Assembly (NCBI GenBank): GCA_001931905.2
Contig: MSJI02000782.1
Span: forward strand, 1 to 61,207
Origin: Cladosporium sp. IMV 00045
Taxonomy: Eukaryota > Ascomycota > Dothideomycetes > Cladosporiales > Cladosporiaceae
DNA length: 61,207 nt
Direction: 5' to 3'
Made by a program: the position numbers and the translations under genes
The notes under the pieces: model-generated
Told to the model about the DNA's origin: nothing
What the model saw: only the letters and a program-made list of their open reading frames with translations
The model's database searches: none
Part shown: one piece after another, positions 21,917 to 32,476 of the stretch
Numbering within the stretch: the stretch's first letter is position 1
Layout of the letters: each line of letters opens with the position of its first letter

Positions 21917-22961
21917 ATGGGCAAGAAAAGAGTCCTAGTCGGCTACGGCGGTACGTCCTCTCCCCCTAGCCTCCCCATCCTGCCTTACCACCGACTAACC
22001 CATCCCCTCCCACAAGTCGACATCGACGCCGTCTCCGGCTACCTAAACACCGCCGACAACACCCCCGCCAACCCCACCGACATATCCCGCGGCATCTTCG
22101 GCGCAACGACCGGCCTCTCACGCCTCCTCGCCCTCTTCTCCCGCCACAACATAAAAGCAACCTTTTTCGTCCCCGGGCACACCCTCGAATCCTTCCCTTC
22201 CCAGATCGCCCAAGTGCGTGACGCAGGCCACGAACTAGCCCTGCACGGGTACACGCACGAATTGCCCTCGCAGCTTTCCGCATCGCAGCAGCAAGACGTG
22301 CTTGATCGGAGTATGGAGGTCTTGACTGCTTTCAACGGCGAGAAGCCGAGGGGCTACACGGCGCCGGCGTGGAAGACTTCTCGGGAAACGATCGCGCAGC
22401 TGAGCAAGGCGGGGATCGTGTATGATCACAGTCTGATGCATCATGACGTGCAGCCTTATTTCGCACCGGACATAGCGCAGTCCACGTACGTTTCCACTGA
22501 TGTGTCGAAGCCGGCGGAGAGTTGGATGCGGCCCATGAGTGCTGTGAAGCCTTCGGGGGTGGTTGAGATTCCAGCGAACTGGCATTTGGACGACTGGCCG
22601 CCTTTGCAGCCTAGTCCCGGCAGGCCGGGCACGCAGGGGTATGTGGATGTGAAGAGTTTGGAGAGGAGTTGGAAGGAGCAGTTTGAGTTTGCGTATGGGG
22701 AGTATGATAGTTTTATGTTTCCTGTGAGTGTGCATCCGCAGGTTAGTGGGAAGGGCCACGTTGTCAGGATGCATGAGAGGTAAGTCGAGTGTGATTGTTT
22801 TCTGAGGTGAAGGGGGACAGTGGCTGATCGTTGCTCGCAGGTTCATCCAGTGGGTCAATTCGCATGAAGGGGTTGAGTGGATGACGTTGGGGGATATGGC
22901 CACGGAGTTTCTCGAGGGTCGGATTGCTGGAGTGCAGATAGAGGGTGGAGCTGAGGTCTGA
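21917..22961 (+). CDS. Polysaccharide deacetylase (PuuE/HpPgdA-like)
   Basis: Three exons: 21917-21950, 22017-22779 and 22841-22961 (305 aa). The 34-bp first exon encodes MGKKRVLVGYG; joining gives GYGVDIDAVSGYL with the metal-site Asp. NodB-fold motifs follow: IKATFFVPGHTLESFP, ELALHGYTHELP (His-x3-His zinc ligands near residue 120), RGYTAPAWKTS and IPANWHLDDWPP. The last exon supplies the closing block EWMTLGDMATEFLEG. No signal peptide or chitin-binding module is present, so it is probably intracellular and may act on a small amide or N-formyl/N-acetyl substrate, not cell-wall chitin. Divergent from the penDE-like gene. Confidence 0.87.
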
Positions 22962-23547
22962 AAGCAGGTCAGCCAATTTCTTGAACAAAATTCTGAGTCG
23001 CAGTTGTACATCGGATTGATGGGGTTGGGAAATCTGAAATTGAATGCCATTGAGAGGGATGTCCTTCGATTGTAGCATTTTTGTGTTCATGATGCTAGTA
23101 CGAGCGTGCATATTTACTCCAAGGCGTGCCAGTCCGTAGAGAGACGTGGTATTGAAGCAGTCTATCATCCCCGTTTGTTTTTTCTTTTTTTTTTCTTTTT
23201 TTTTGGTGCTAGTGTCAGCGGGCATAGTGATCCCAAAAACCTACCTTTATCGTGGTCAATTAGTCTAGTATCCCCAGTCCTGTAGTGCTGGTATCGTCCA
23301 AGTTAGCTCTCTCAAGAATGAAGCCGTGACGCTGCGGGAAAGAACTGCGATCGAATGATGGATGGAATGAATGGGCCATGGTTTGCTCGGACTTGCGAAA
23401 GATGTACTATGGTACAGGGTGGATTAATGCAAGACACGCATGGTCGATATAGTGAATAAAACAAAAAAACGCCGTTGCGCCTTCGCTATGAATCCCGAGA
23501 AGAGAGATAGATGTATTTGGCAGGCAAAGCTTTGCCTCAGAAAAACG
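22962..23547. other. Convergent intergenic region
   Basis: Between the deacetylase (+) and NEM1 (-) 3' ends. Contains a T/C-rich tract at about 23175-23203. No gene. Confidence 0.6.
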
Positions 23548-25102
23548 CTATGCTTGCTGTGCCTGTCCTTGCCGTAACGCGAGTAACGCTCGAACGTCGG
23601 TGACATATTGCAATCCTTCGAAGAGAGGAACGAGGTGCAGGAGTTCGTGGTCGGTGGGATCGCTGATCCAGCCTTCGATGGGTATGGCGTTGTCTGGTAT
23701 GTTGTCAGTGGGATGGAACTTCGGTGCTGGCAACTGGTCAAAACATACCTTCGTGGAAAATGTAGGACATGGGCGAGTTGTCAAGAATCATGACCCGGCT
23801 GAGGTCAGGCTCAACTTGCGCCAGATCCTTGATATACGCGCCGTTTCGGAAAGTGCAGTGCTGACGGTAGTATCTCCCAGAGAAGTACTTCCGTTCTCGC
23901 TCCAGCCAGTCAATTACTGGGTCTGCATACTCTTGCACAGACGCGGTAAACACAATCAAATTGTACCATTTGCAGACCTTGCGTAGAAACTCGTGACAAC
24001 CCGGACGTTCATGAACGTAGTACAAGATCGGCACGCCAGGGCCAAGACTGACACCAGAGGAAGAGACGGGTCCACCGAGTCGCACTTCTACCATGTGACC
24101 TGTGGACATTCGCCCGCCCTTTGCCATTGAGTGAATCAGAGTTTCGTCCAGATCGATGATGAGTGTCTTCTTTGGCGCTTCAGTAGAGTAGGACATGGCA
24201 TAGGACGGCTGGCGTCGCGGGATCAAAGGGCGAGGAGGAGCAGGCGTACGCGGGTAGCGTGTCATCTTGGTTGTGGTACCAGAGGATGGCGATTTCAGAG
24301 AAGATGCAACCTTCTCCACGTCCTCATTATTAGCGCGACTCCTCAACTGCGCTTTCTGCGCCTTGCGTTTCATCAACGCTTCCTCATTGTGTAGCTTAAT
24401 GCGAATGCTTTTGTTCTGGGGTTTGATTTCGTCCTTCTCTAATGCAGCTGCGGCCGCGGTTCTCGAGCGCGTGTGTCTCGCCGGGCTATCTTCCCGCCTG
24501 TCAAGCTCATTCTCGGTGTCGGATGTTGCATAGGTGGAAACGGATGAAACGGTATCGACGGAAGGTGATCGCTGGTGTGAGGTTCTTCGTTGCGCTTTTT
24601 CCTCGCGAGTCTCCTGCAGCTGTGACGAGTCCAAGCCCACAGCTGCGGCAGACTCCAACCGACGCTTTCGCGACATTAGATTTTTGAGATTCTTGATTGG
24701 GAGGAGAGCAGAGAAACGTCCGTGTTCGTCGTAGAAACATGCAATGACATAGCGACCAGGCGCGGTGATGGTGTTGTACACAACTTTGACACTGTAAACG
24801 ACAGCATCGGCTATGCGTCTGTGTATCCGCCAGCCTCCGCTTGGCTTGGGCTTCTCGGTACCATCTTCGCTCAGCAGCGGAGTGTTTTCGTCCAAGGGGA
24901 TGTGTTCGGCACTCTGCTGGTTTGCGAAATCTTCGGATTTAACATGGCCTAGCTTTTCTGAGAGGGAGTCGAAGTTGGATTCATCGTGGTTGCGGCGCGA
25001 AGAGGGCAGGGCCTCGACATTTGCCGAGCTTCCGGTGCGCGATCTGGGAGGAGTGGAGGGCGGGGTGGTGGTCAGCCCCGACAGGATGTTGAGGCTGTTC
25101 AT
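23548..25102 (-). CDS. NEM1: Nem1-type lipin phosphatase, FCP1-like catalytic subunit
   Basis: Two exons, 25102-23749 and 23693-23548 (499 aa). The start at ATG 25102 (MNSLNILSGL) was chosen because the preceding in-frame codons look like leader sequence. The N-terminal 100 residues are disordered. A hydrophobic segment around VVYSVKVVYNTITAPGRYVIACF is the likely ER/nuclear-membrane anchor. A long Ser/Arg-rich linker follows. The FCP1-homology domain starts at about residue 330: KKTLIIDLDETLIHSMAKGG holds the DxDET nucleophile motif, then ILYYVHERPGCHEFL, LIVFTASVQEYADPVIDWL and VMILDNSPMSYIFHE. The second exon completes it (AIPIEGWISDPTDHELLHL). In yeast, Nem1 with Spo7 dephosphorylates the lipin Pah1 at the ER. 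Spo7 is not in this window. Confidence 0.93.
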
Positions 25103-25831
25103 CACGCTGAAAATGCCATGAAGCAGGAAGGGCGAAAGCGAGTGACTATGTCTCGGGGTGATGTTGTAGGCAGATGTAAGATGGCCCGAGCAGAAGGCCG
25201 AGCGCGGTGGCTGATGGAGGTTGCGCCGGCGCGTGGGAGCGGCAAGCCTCGCAAGGTGTATAGTCGCCGGCGAGTACTGCGTGGGAGACAAAAGGAAGAG
25301 GGGAGGAGGAGGTGGCGAGAGTGGTATATGTGAGAGACGGAGAGTTGGTGGGAGATGTGTTGTAGCTGTGGACGAGATGGAAGTGAACCAACGTGGGGTG
25401 AGACGAGATGCAGCTGGCTGAGAGCAGATGCGAGCCGGACGACGCTAAATCCGGGCTAGCGTGGGTGTATGCACGACACAATCATAGCATGAACTGTTGC
25501 TGCATCGCCGTTAATATTATTCGCCCCTCGCTCCAGAACAATCATTCCTCAGAACGAGGAGCGCACTAGAAATTCGCGATTGCACTGCACCTGTTCACTC
25601 TCCTGCTATTCACCGGGTACCCGCCATCCTCTGGACTCCCCCTTCGCACACTGCGCGACTCCTGTGCACCACCAAATCCACGACGCCTCAAAATTCCTCA
25701 AGCCTCGGCCTTGAGTCAGAGCGTCGACGAACCTCTCCAAAACAGCATATAGCCGCGATTGGCGACAACACGCTCTGCAACAACTCACTCGACAAGCGAT
25801 CTACCGGCCTCAATTTCGACACTAACCGAGG
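25103..25831. other. Divergent promoter, NEM1 / GCD7
   Basis: 729 bp between the two start codons, containing the 5' leaders of both housekeeping genes. No additional gene is supported. Confidence 0.6.
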
Positions 25832-27310
25832 ATGCCCTCCAACGTGCCCGGGCAGACGCCCTCTCTTTCGACCTTCCTCAAAACCCTCAAATCCAAGGAC
25901 ATTGAAACTTCAATCGAATTGTTCATCTCGCTCTTGCAACGCCGCCAGATCAGAAACTCGAGACCTTGTGCTCTCGCGACTACTCAACTTCTGCTCCGTG
26001 TCGTGGCCGGAGAGCGCACGAGAGACGCGCAGGCTCTGATTTCACGCATCCGAAATGTCGGCCGACGACTGGTGGCGGCTCAGCCCAGAGAAATGGCCGT
26101 GGGCAATATCGTCCGTCGCATTCTAGGTGTCATTCGTGAAGTCGCCGAGGAAGACCAAGATAACTCTGCCACAAGCGATGTCTCTGCCGCCTCGCCAACT
26201 TCTCCTACCGGTCCCAAGGCCCCCGTACAAAGACCTGGTATTTCCTCCACCATCTCCAGCTTTAGTCCGTTACATCAGGGCGCTGCTATTCCACACGACA
26301 CGCTCCCACGCGCAATTTCAAGTGGCGACACGACGCCATTCTCACAGGACACTGCCGAACAGAGACCTCCATTGGGCTCGGCCTCGCCATCTTACGCTGG
26401 CCAAGGGCCCGCCCAAGTCACCTCTCTTTTTGGTCTCTTCCACACCCCTCAAGGCGCCTCCCCAGCCGCTACTCCTCCCACAGGAACGCAATCCCCCGTT
26501 GGAAAATCCGCACTCCGTCAAAAAGAAATTGCCGCAGACAACAACAAGCTTGACATCAAAGCCGAAGTGATCGACGGCATCAAAGAGCTGATCGACGAGC
26601 TCGAAGTCGTCGACTCGCAAATCGCCGAGTCCGCCCTCGACCACATCCACAGCAACGAGATCATCCTCACGCACACCTCCTCTCAGACCGTGCAGAAATT
26701 CCTCGCCACCGCCGCCCGCAAGCGCAAATTCACCGTCGTCCACGCCGAAGCCTACCCCAACGACCACCAGGCCACGCACGCCACGATCGTCAACGGCGGC
26801 CGCAGAGCCGACACGGACTCCGACTCCCTCGATGCCGACGAGCGCTGGAAGCCCCTGACCGCCATGGGAATCACCGTGATCGTGATCCCGGACTCCGCCG
26901 TCTTCGCACTCATGTCACGAATCAACAAAGTGATCCTCGCGCCGCACACCGTCCTCGCCAACGGCAGCTTGATCGCCGCCGCCGGCTCAGCGACCATCGC
27001 ACGCGCCGCGCGCGCTCACCGCGTCCCCGTCGTCGTCCTCTCGGGTGTTTACAAGCTCTCCCCCGTCTACCCCTTCGACACGGACGAGCTGATCGAGTTC
27101 GGTGACCCCGGAAAGGTCGTGCCTTTCCAGGACGGCGAGTTTATGGACGGCGTCGATGTCGTCAACCCCATTTTCGATCACGTCGAAGCCGACCTCGTTG
27201 ATCTCTACATTACCAATCTGGGTGCTCATGCGCCTAGCTATCTCTACAGGATCGTTGCGGATCATTATCGTGTGGAGGATGTGGATTTGCAAGCGAGGGA
27301 GACAGCGTGA
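25832..27310 (+). CDS. GCD7: eIF2B beta subunit
   Basis: Intronless 492-aa frame. The N-terminal helical domain (about 1-105; FLKTLKSKDIETSIELFISL, RVVAGERTRDAQALISRIR) and the C-terminal Rossmann-like domain are those of the eIF2B alpha/beta/delta family. Beta-type features are ILTHTSSQTVQKFLATAARK, VIVIPDSAVFALMSRINKVI, APHTVLANGSLIAAAGSATI and the terminal NLGAHAPSYLYRIVADHY. eIF2B is the guanine-nucleotide exchange factor for eIF2; the beta subunit belongs to its regulatory core, which senses phosphorylated eIF2-alpha. Yeast Gcd7 is about 380 aa; the extra length here is a Ser/Pro/Thr/Gly-rich insert at about 110-235 between the domains, probably a flexible loop. Base composition of the 3' half is typical of highly expressed genes. 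Confidence 0.95.
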   Translation: MPSNVPGQTPSLSTFLKTLKSKDIETSIELFISLLQRRQIRNSRPCALATTQLLLRVVAGERTRDAQALISRIRNVGRRLVAAQPREMAVGNIVRRILGVIREVAEEDQDNSATSDVSAASPTSPTGPKAPVQRPGISSTISSFSPLHQGAAIPHDTLPRAISSGDTTPFSQDTAEQRPPLGSASPSYAGQGPAQVTSLFGLFHTPQGASPAATPPTGTQSPVGKSALRQKEIAADNNKLDIKAEVIDGIKELIDELEVVDSQIAESALDHIHSNEIILTHTSSQTVQKFLATAARKRKFTVVHAEAYPNDHQATHATIVNGGRRADTDSDSLDADERWKPLTAMGITVIVIPDSAVFALMSRINKVILAPHTVLANGSLIAAAGSATIARAARAHRVPVVVLSGVYKLSPVYPFDTDELIEFGDPGKVVPFQDGEFMDGVDVVNPIFDHVEADLVDLYITNLGAHAPSYLYRIVADHYRVEDVDLQARETA

Positions 27311-27689
27311 GTCTTTTCCTCTTTTCTTCTTTTTCTTTCTGAATGCGCAGGAGAGAGCAGGCTGGGTTTTAGCAGGTTTGGGTGCAGGAGGGAAGATACA
27401 CTTCACGGATCATAGCATGTAACATCGGGAAAAATGTCATGTCGAGATCAAGCATCAAGTATGTAGTGAACGGATACTCCTGGAATGAAATCTGAAACGT
27501 AAAATCTACACATACTCGGCAACCAATGGATTCGTCCAGCCCTTCCCGGCCTAGAGCGGCCACCTCGATAGGAATGGAAATCTAACATATAGCTATAGTT
27601 TGAGAAGTAAGTTTTAGATATATGCTATTAGTATACTTACAAGATAAAGTCGATTCAGCGTTTCGCGCATTTTCGGGTAGTCGTCCTAG
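27311..27689. other. 3' flank of GCD7 with a dispersed-repeat fragment
   Basis: No gene. About 57 bp at 27464-27520, read on the minus strand, resembles 35534-35592 on the plus strand; both end in AGTATCCGTTCAC. AT-rich sequence continues to the tandem array. Confidence 0.55.
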
Positions 27690-28670
27690 ATAGCCATAGA
27701 GACAAACGGCACAGATCGATCAAGTCTCTCTAATATGTATGGTCTTACTTTCAATATGCTCGTATCAAACGCACCAGCTTCTGAGAAGCTATGAACTACG
27801 GAGATGAGCGACAAACCGATCAAGTCTATCAATCGTGGGCCAGCTCCATAAATGCTTGTATCAATCGCACTAGTAGCTTCTGAGAACTCGTCGCCACGGA
27901 GAACGATAGATCGATCAAGCATCTCAGATATGGCAGTGCTTTCTATACACTCGTATCGATCGCCCTAGTAGCTTCTGAGAAGCCATGAACCACGGAGATA
28001 AGCGACAACTTGATCAAGTATCTCAAACATGGCCTTGCTTTCTATGTGCTCGTGTCAATCGCCCTAGCAGCTCCTGAGAGACTATGAACCACGGAGATAG
28101 ACGAGACATTGATCGAATCTCTCAAACATGGTCTTGCTTTCGATGTGCTCGTATCAATAGCACCAGCTTCTGAGGAAGCCGTGAACCACGGAGGTAAGCG
28201 ACAAATCGACTTTTTTTCTTCTAAAAACATGGCCTTGCTTTCGATATGCTCGTGTCAATCGCCCTAGCAGCTTCTGAGAAACTAGGAGCCACGGAAACGA
28301 ACGATGAATTAATGAAGTCTCTCAAACGTGGCCTTGCTTTCGATATGTTCGTATCAATCGCTATAGCAGCTATTGAGAAGCCATAAGTCGCGGAGACAAA
28401 CGACGATTTTATTGGGTCTCTCAAACATGGTACTATTTTCGATATACTCGTATCGATCGCCCTATTAGTTTCAAAAAGCCATGAGCCACGGAGATAATGG
28501 ATAAACCGATCAAGTCTCTCAGACATAAGGCTTATTTTAGATGTACTCGTATCAGTCGCACTAGCAGCTTTTGGGTGCGATGAACTGTAAAGACGTCTCT
28601 CGAATGTGGTCTTGCTTTCGATATGATCGTATCAGGTCGCCTAGCTCGCTTTGGGGTATCATTGCGCAAC
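27690..28670. repeat. Tandem array, ten imperfect 99-bp units
   Basis: The anchor (C/T)GT(A/G)TC recurs at 27761, 27857, 27952, 28051, 28150, 28251, 28350, 28449, 28548 and 28628, i.e. spacings 96, 95, 99, 99, 101, 99, 99, 99 and 80. Each unit also carries a (C)CACGGAG-like block, a CTTGCTTTCGATATGCTCG-like block and a GATCAAGTCTCTC-like block. Units differ by many substitutions, so the array is old. On the minus strand the 99-bp period gives a 33-residue protein repeat (AIDTSISKARPCLRD...), open over roughly 28221-28526 and in shorter pieces elsewhere. No start, domain or splice chain makes it a gene. Confidence 0.9.
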
Positions 28671-28864
28671 GGAAACACAAGACGTTTGGTCACCGAGAGA
28701 ATGAGCGCTAAAGAGAAGAAAAATCAGTCTTATTATGAATTAGAAAACATATGCTTGAGAGTATGTCCTGAGAGATATGCCCTGGTTGCCCTGGTCGTCT
28801 ATTGTTCGTCCGTATCCTCCCATAAAAAGCAAAAAGCGGTCCTCCCAGATTTCCGCGCCGAACC

Positions 28865-30225
28865 TCACGAATGCCCAGGCCATTTCGGCTCTTTATCCTT
28901 TCGTTTCCAGCTCAAATCGCCCATCACAAAAGAGTCCTCCTCATGCGAGTAGCGCGTCATGTTATTTCCCTCGTTTCGAATCGGCGACCACGTCGGCTTG
29001 GCTTCCATGGGCGACCTGTCGATGGCGTTGAGGGACTCGGTCGACTCGGTCGAGTCTTGCTCGTACGTGACGCTCAGGTCTCGCACGACTGTGATGTCTT
29101 TATGGGCAGTGGCGCTGCGGTTGTGATTGCTGGTCCTTGTGCCTGTGCCGGTGCCGAGGCTTTTGTTCGGGTTGGGGGTTGTCTCTCGCGTTATACGTGA
29201 TGCATTGCTGCCGCCTAGGTAGCGGCGGAAGAAGACTCGGAGGGAGGGCGCGGAGGCGCATATTATGCCTGCTTGTAGCTCGAATTGCGCCCAGACGAAA
29301 AGGTTGAAGGCAGCTCTTGTAATATCTTTGGCCTTGCTAGTTTCTGTGGCTAGGCGTGAGTAGAAGCGTTTGGGGTCAATACAAGTTCGACTCACGGATT
29401 AGCCAGTAGGTTCGTACGCCACTGGCGGCGACAACGACAAGACCGAGAGAGAAAATTCCGAAGAGGGCAATTTTTTGTCTCTTGGGTACTGATGATAGTT
29501 GCCAGGTCAGGATGCATGGTAGTGCTACTGCATAGACATCACTGATTGCTGCGCACACGCCGGCCATAGTGTTGATGACTGAAGTATCCATGCAAGTGTA
29601 ATCCGCGGTCGAAGCGTATTTGAAGTCGAAGGCCATCCAGTAAGCCTCAGTGGGAGTGCAATTGATCAAAAGTATGATGCAGAATACCACGGTGTATGCG
29701 ATGGTGAAGGCGATTGCGAACCAGATAAGCCATTTGTATCGTCGAGAATATGTCCCGCCCACAAGACGGCGGTAGAATAGGAGGATTGAAACTTTGGTAC
29801 AACCACCACAGACCAGGAATGAGAATTCTCCCAACCACATGAACAGCACAAGGTCGGTTCGCTTCTGAGTTTTAGTATCCCAGACATGGAGGGATCCACC
29901 CCATTCCGAGTAAAGCATTGTGACCACTGTGAACCACAATCCAGCGAGCCAGCCCGGTAGGAGAATCGCCTGCGGTATAGGTCAGCTCCGCACGTTTTCT
30001 TCCACCTGTTTCATGTTTTCGTACATCGTCCAACCCCAGTCTTCCTGCATGGCCCCGAACGCGGAGCCAACATCGCATCCCAAACAACAGAGTGGCGGCG
30101 ATGAACCAGATGCTCGAGTATGCCGGCATCCATGTCAGGCGATCGGGATTCTCGTAATTCGGAGCGGGCCATTTCGCGATGTCCTCTGGAGAGAGGTGGG
30201 CAATGTTGCTGCCACTTCCAGACAT
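28865..30225 (-). CDS. Fungal rhodopsin-like (PTH11-type) membrane protein
   Basis: Three exons: 30225-30025, 29969-29396 and 29349-28865 (419 aa) or 29343-28865 (417 aa); two AG acceptors six bases apart are both usable. Start MSGSGSNIAHLSPED. Seven hydrophobic segments follow the layout of the fungal rhodopsin domain: SIWFIAATLLFGMRC; the junction AILLPGWLAGLWFTVV; MWLGEFSFLVCGGCTKVSIL ending in LFYRRL; FAIAFTIAYTVVFCIILLIN; INTMAGVCAAISDVYAVALP; IALFGIFSLGLVVVAASGVR; and AQFELQAGIICASAPSLRVF. The motifs CTKVSILLFYRRL and ICAS-PSLR are typical. The cytoplasmic tail is hydrophilic and Ser/Thr-rich. Many such proteins are orphan surface receptors; no CFEM domain is present. No ligand can be assigned. 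Confidence 0.85.
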
Positions 30226-31482
30226 GTCAAGCTTCAGGATCAGTATGGTAAGTCCTAGTCCTCGCAAGTTCCAGAGTGTAAATTCATTAAGAGTGAGCTG
30301 TTCCGGCGCGATGAGATCGAAACCCACGTGTCTAGTCGAACGCCTTGATCACCCTCCTCTCCGTCGTCACGTCTCAGGATCAGCCGTGTCAAACCTTTAA
30401 GTCTAGGAGCTACGAAAAGGATCGTGGCGCAAGTGCCAACCCTCCAAGAATCGTCTGCATGCCATTGGGCCCAGGGCTCAAGGGGACATGTGTTTCGCAC
30501 TGGACCCGGCCGACGATGAGGGCTTCGTACCATACTTTGGGGCCAACAACATGGATTGCTCGAGCTTTTCGAGACGACCTCGCGACATAGCGCCCCCACC
30601 ACGCCTAGCCCGCCCGGCAAAAGCTGAGGATCAGTGGAGGATCAGCCAACTTGGAGAGCGCCAGTCCAGACTAAAGTCGTTCGCTAGTCATGTCCTGTGC
30701 ATCTGTAGTGCAAGTGTTCAGTCCCTTAGATTGAGAGTCAGGATTGCCAAGAGGCAAAACCCTATCTTCACATACACGTGACAGGGACCACGCGATGGGA
30801 AGTATATGTATCAGGCACCCAGACCCTGTCCGCCTGCTCGCGAAAGTCTACGCGAGCCCAGGGTATTTGCGTTGTTTCTCTCCTGTCTAACCGAGCCAGC
30901 GGAGATACTACCACAAATATTGAGTACCGAGAGAGGTCGTGAGGTCGTATTCCGCACATCCTCCTGTGCCCCAAAGCCTGTTTCCGGTGGTGCGCACAAC
31001 GTTTTTGGCGATCATTATCATATTGCAGGTTCCGAGATGTGCTCAGCGAAGCAACTACCGACATAGCCGTGCTGCGTGACTCGATCCCTTTTTAACCTTC
31101 GCAATCATCGTGGTAAGGCGTCCAAGACTTCCTTATTAGGCTAAGCGTCCTTTTGCTCAGACTGTCATGTCATTGGGTGGGCATGGTACAGACTTCTGCA
31201 ACAACTCCTTCAAGCAGGGTCGTTTTTCATTAGTTCCATTTTACATAAGACTCAATTTCATCATTCGACAAAGCGTTCTGCGGTGTCGGTCTGCGGAGCA
31301 CAGCCCGGTTCTCTCGTCTCGAGGATTCCTAGACGCCCGCGACATCGGCATACGACTGCTTGGGCCGAACAGTAGCCCTCTTCCGAAGAACCCGAATGTT
31401 CTCCAAAAACCAATTTAATACACTTTTTGGTGATGCCAAAGCGTCTCAAACATTTTCAAAGATCTACAAGGATTGCCTTCCT
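30226..31482. other. Intergenic, no supported gene
   Basis: About 1.26 kb between the rhodopsin-like start and the deacetylase stop. Frames up to about 120 codons on both strands overlap one another and show no domain or exon continuity. Confidence 0.5.
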
Positions 31483-32476
31483 TCATCTCCAACTAGAGTG
31501 ATCCCACCCAGGGTCGGACCCCACGACCCCGGGCTGTTCTCTCACCCAAGCCTGCACGTCGTTGCACCGTGCTAACCATATCAAGCCCTCTTCACGCTTT
31601 TCGGCCAGATGTGTAATTACCGCCTCGAAAGCTTGCAGTCGTTCTGATGTCGCGTTGAGGAATGGATGGAAGAGGATGGACAGATAGCCTCCGGATGAAA
31701 TGGCTGCGTCAATCTGTTCGATCATCCGCTCGGTCAAACTCCGTTCAGACTGAGTTTCTTCAGACTCGCCTTTCATCTTGCGTAGACCGGAGAATGGTTC
31801 CATGTAGTAGTATGCGTCAACCGTAGTCCATCTGAAGGGAAGTACCACTATTGAGTCTTTGCCATCTCGCAAAGGGACTATCGCAGGTTCGTGACCAGCA
31901 GGGCTGATATATCCAAGGCCATACTCCCTTGCGAGTGAGACAATTGTCAGTATTCCATCTTTGGCATCGTTCTTCTCTGATGCTCGACGCTCACCTGCAC
32001 AAATTCAGAGTTCTCTCTCCATGGATAATGCCTCCAGGCGGTCGAAAGCCTTTGTACATGGTAGCACCTCCGCTCGATGCTCCTTCGCCTGTGAGACTCC
32101 CTAGGCCCTCTACACCAAAACTGCGATCGAAATTGGCTCGTTCTGCATGTTCATCCTTCAGCTTGCTCCACGCTTCATGACGCCAGGCATGCCATCCAAC
32201 CTCGTGATTTTCGGCTATCTGCTGAATCGCATCGGGGTAGATACCAAAGTTCCACGCTTCTACGAAGTAGGTCGCGGAGATGTCATGTTTGGCTAGAATG
32301 GCTAGGAATCTGGGAAGAACTTCTTTGACGGAGTAGTGATTTCCAATGGGTTCTGATTGGGGCCAGAGATTTCTGTCGAGATCGGCTGCCTCGCCCATGT
32401 TATCGATGGTCAGGGCTATAGCTGCCCGTGCTCCGTTTGGCCATTGTGGAGAAGTGGCCGTGGCTTTTGAGGACAT
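31483..32476 (-). CDS. Polysaccharide deacetylase, PuuE-like
   Basis: Two exons, 32476-31995 and 31927-31483 (308 aa); joining gives LNLCREYGLGYISPAGHEP. NodB-fold features: IALTIDNMGEAADL with the metal Asp, FLAILAKHDISATYFVEAWN, HEVGWHAWRHEAW (His-x3-His) and KGFRPPGGIIHGE. The second exon has VVLPFRWTTVDAYYYMEPF and the closing GGYLSILFHPFLNATSERL. No signal peptide, so probably cytosolic, acting on a small amide or N-acyl compound. It is the second deacetylase of this broad type in the window (the other starts at 21917), but the two differ clearly in sequence and intron position and are not a recent duplication. Its start faces that of the acyl-CoA oxidase gene, 808 bp away. Confidence 0.85.

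Noticed and set aside
20057..22961. Penicillin biosynthesis cluster
   Set aside because: Only a penDE-like gene is present; no ACV synthetase or isopenicillin N synthase anywhere in the window, so a beta-lactam cluster is not supported.
27690..28670. CRISPR-like array
   Set aside because: Units are contiguous and fully repetitive with no unique spacers, and the genome is a fungus.
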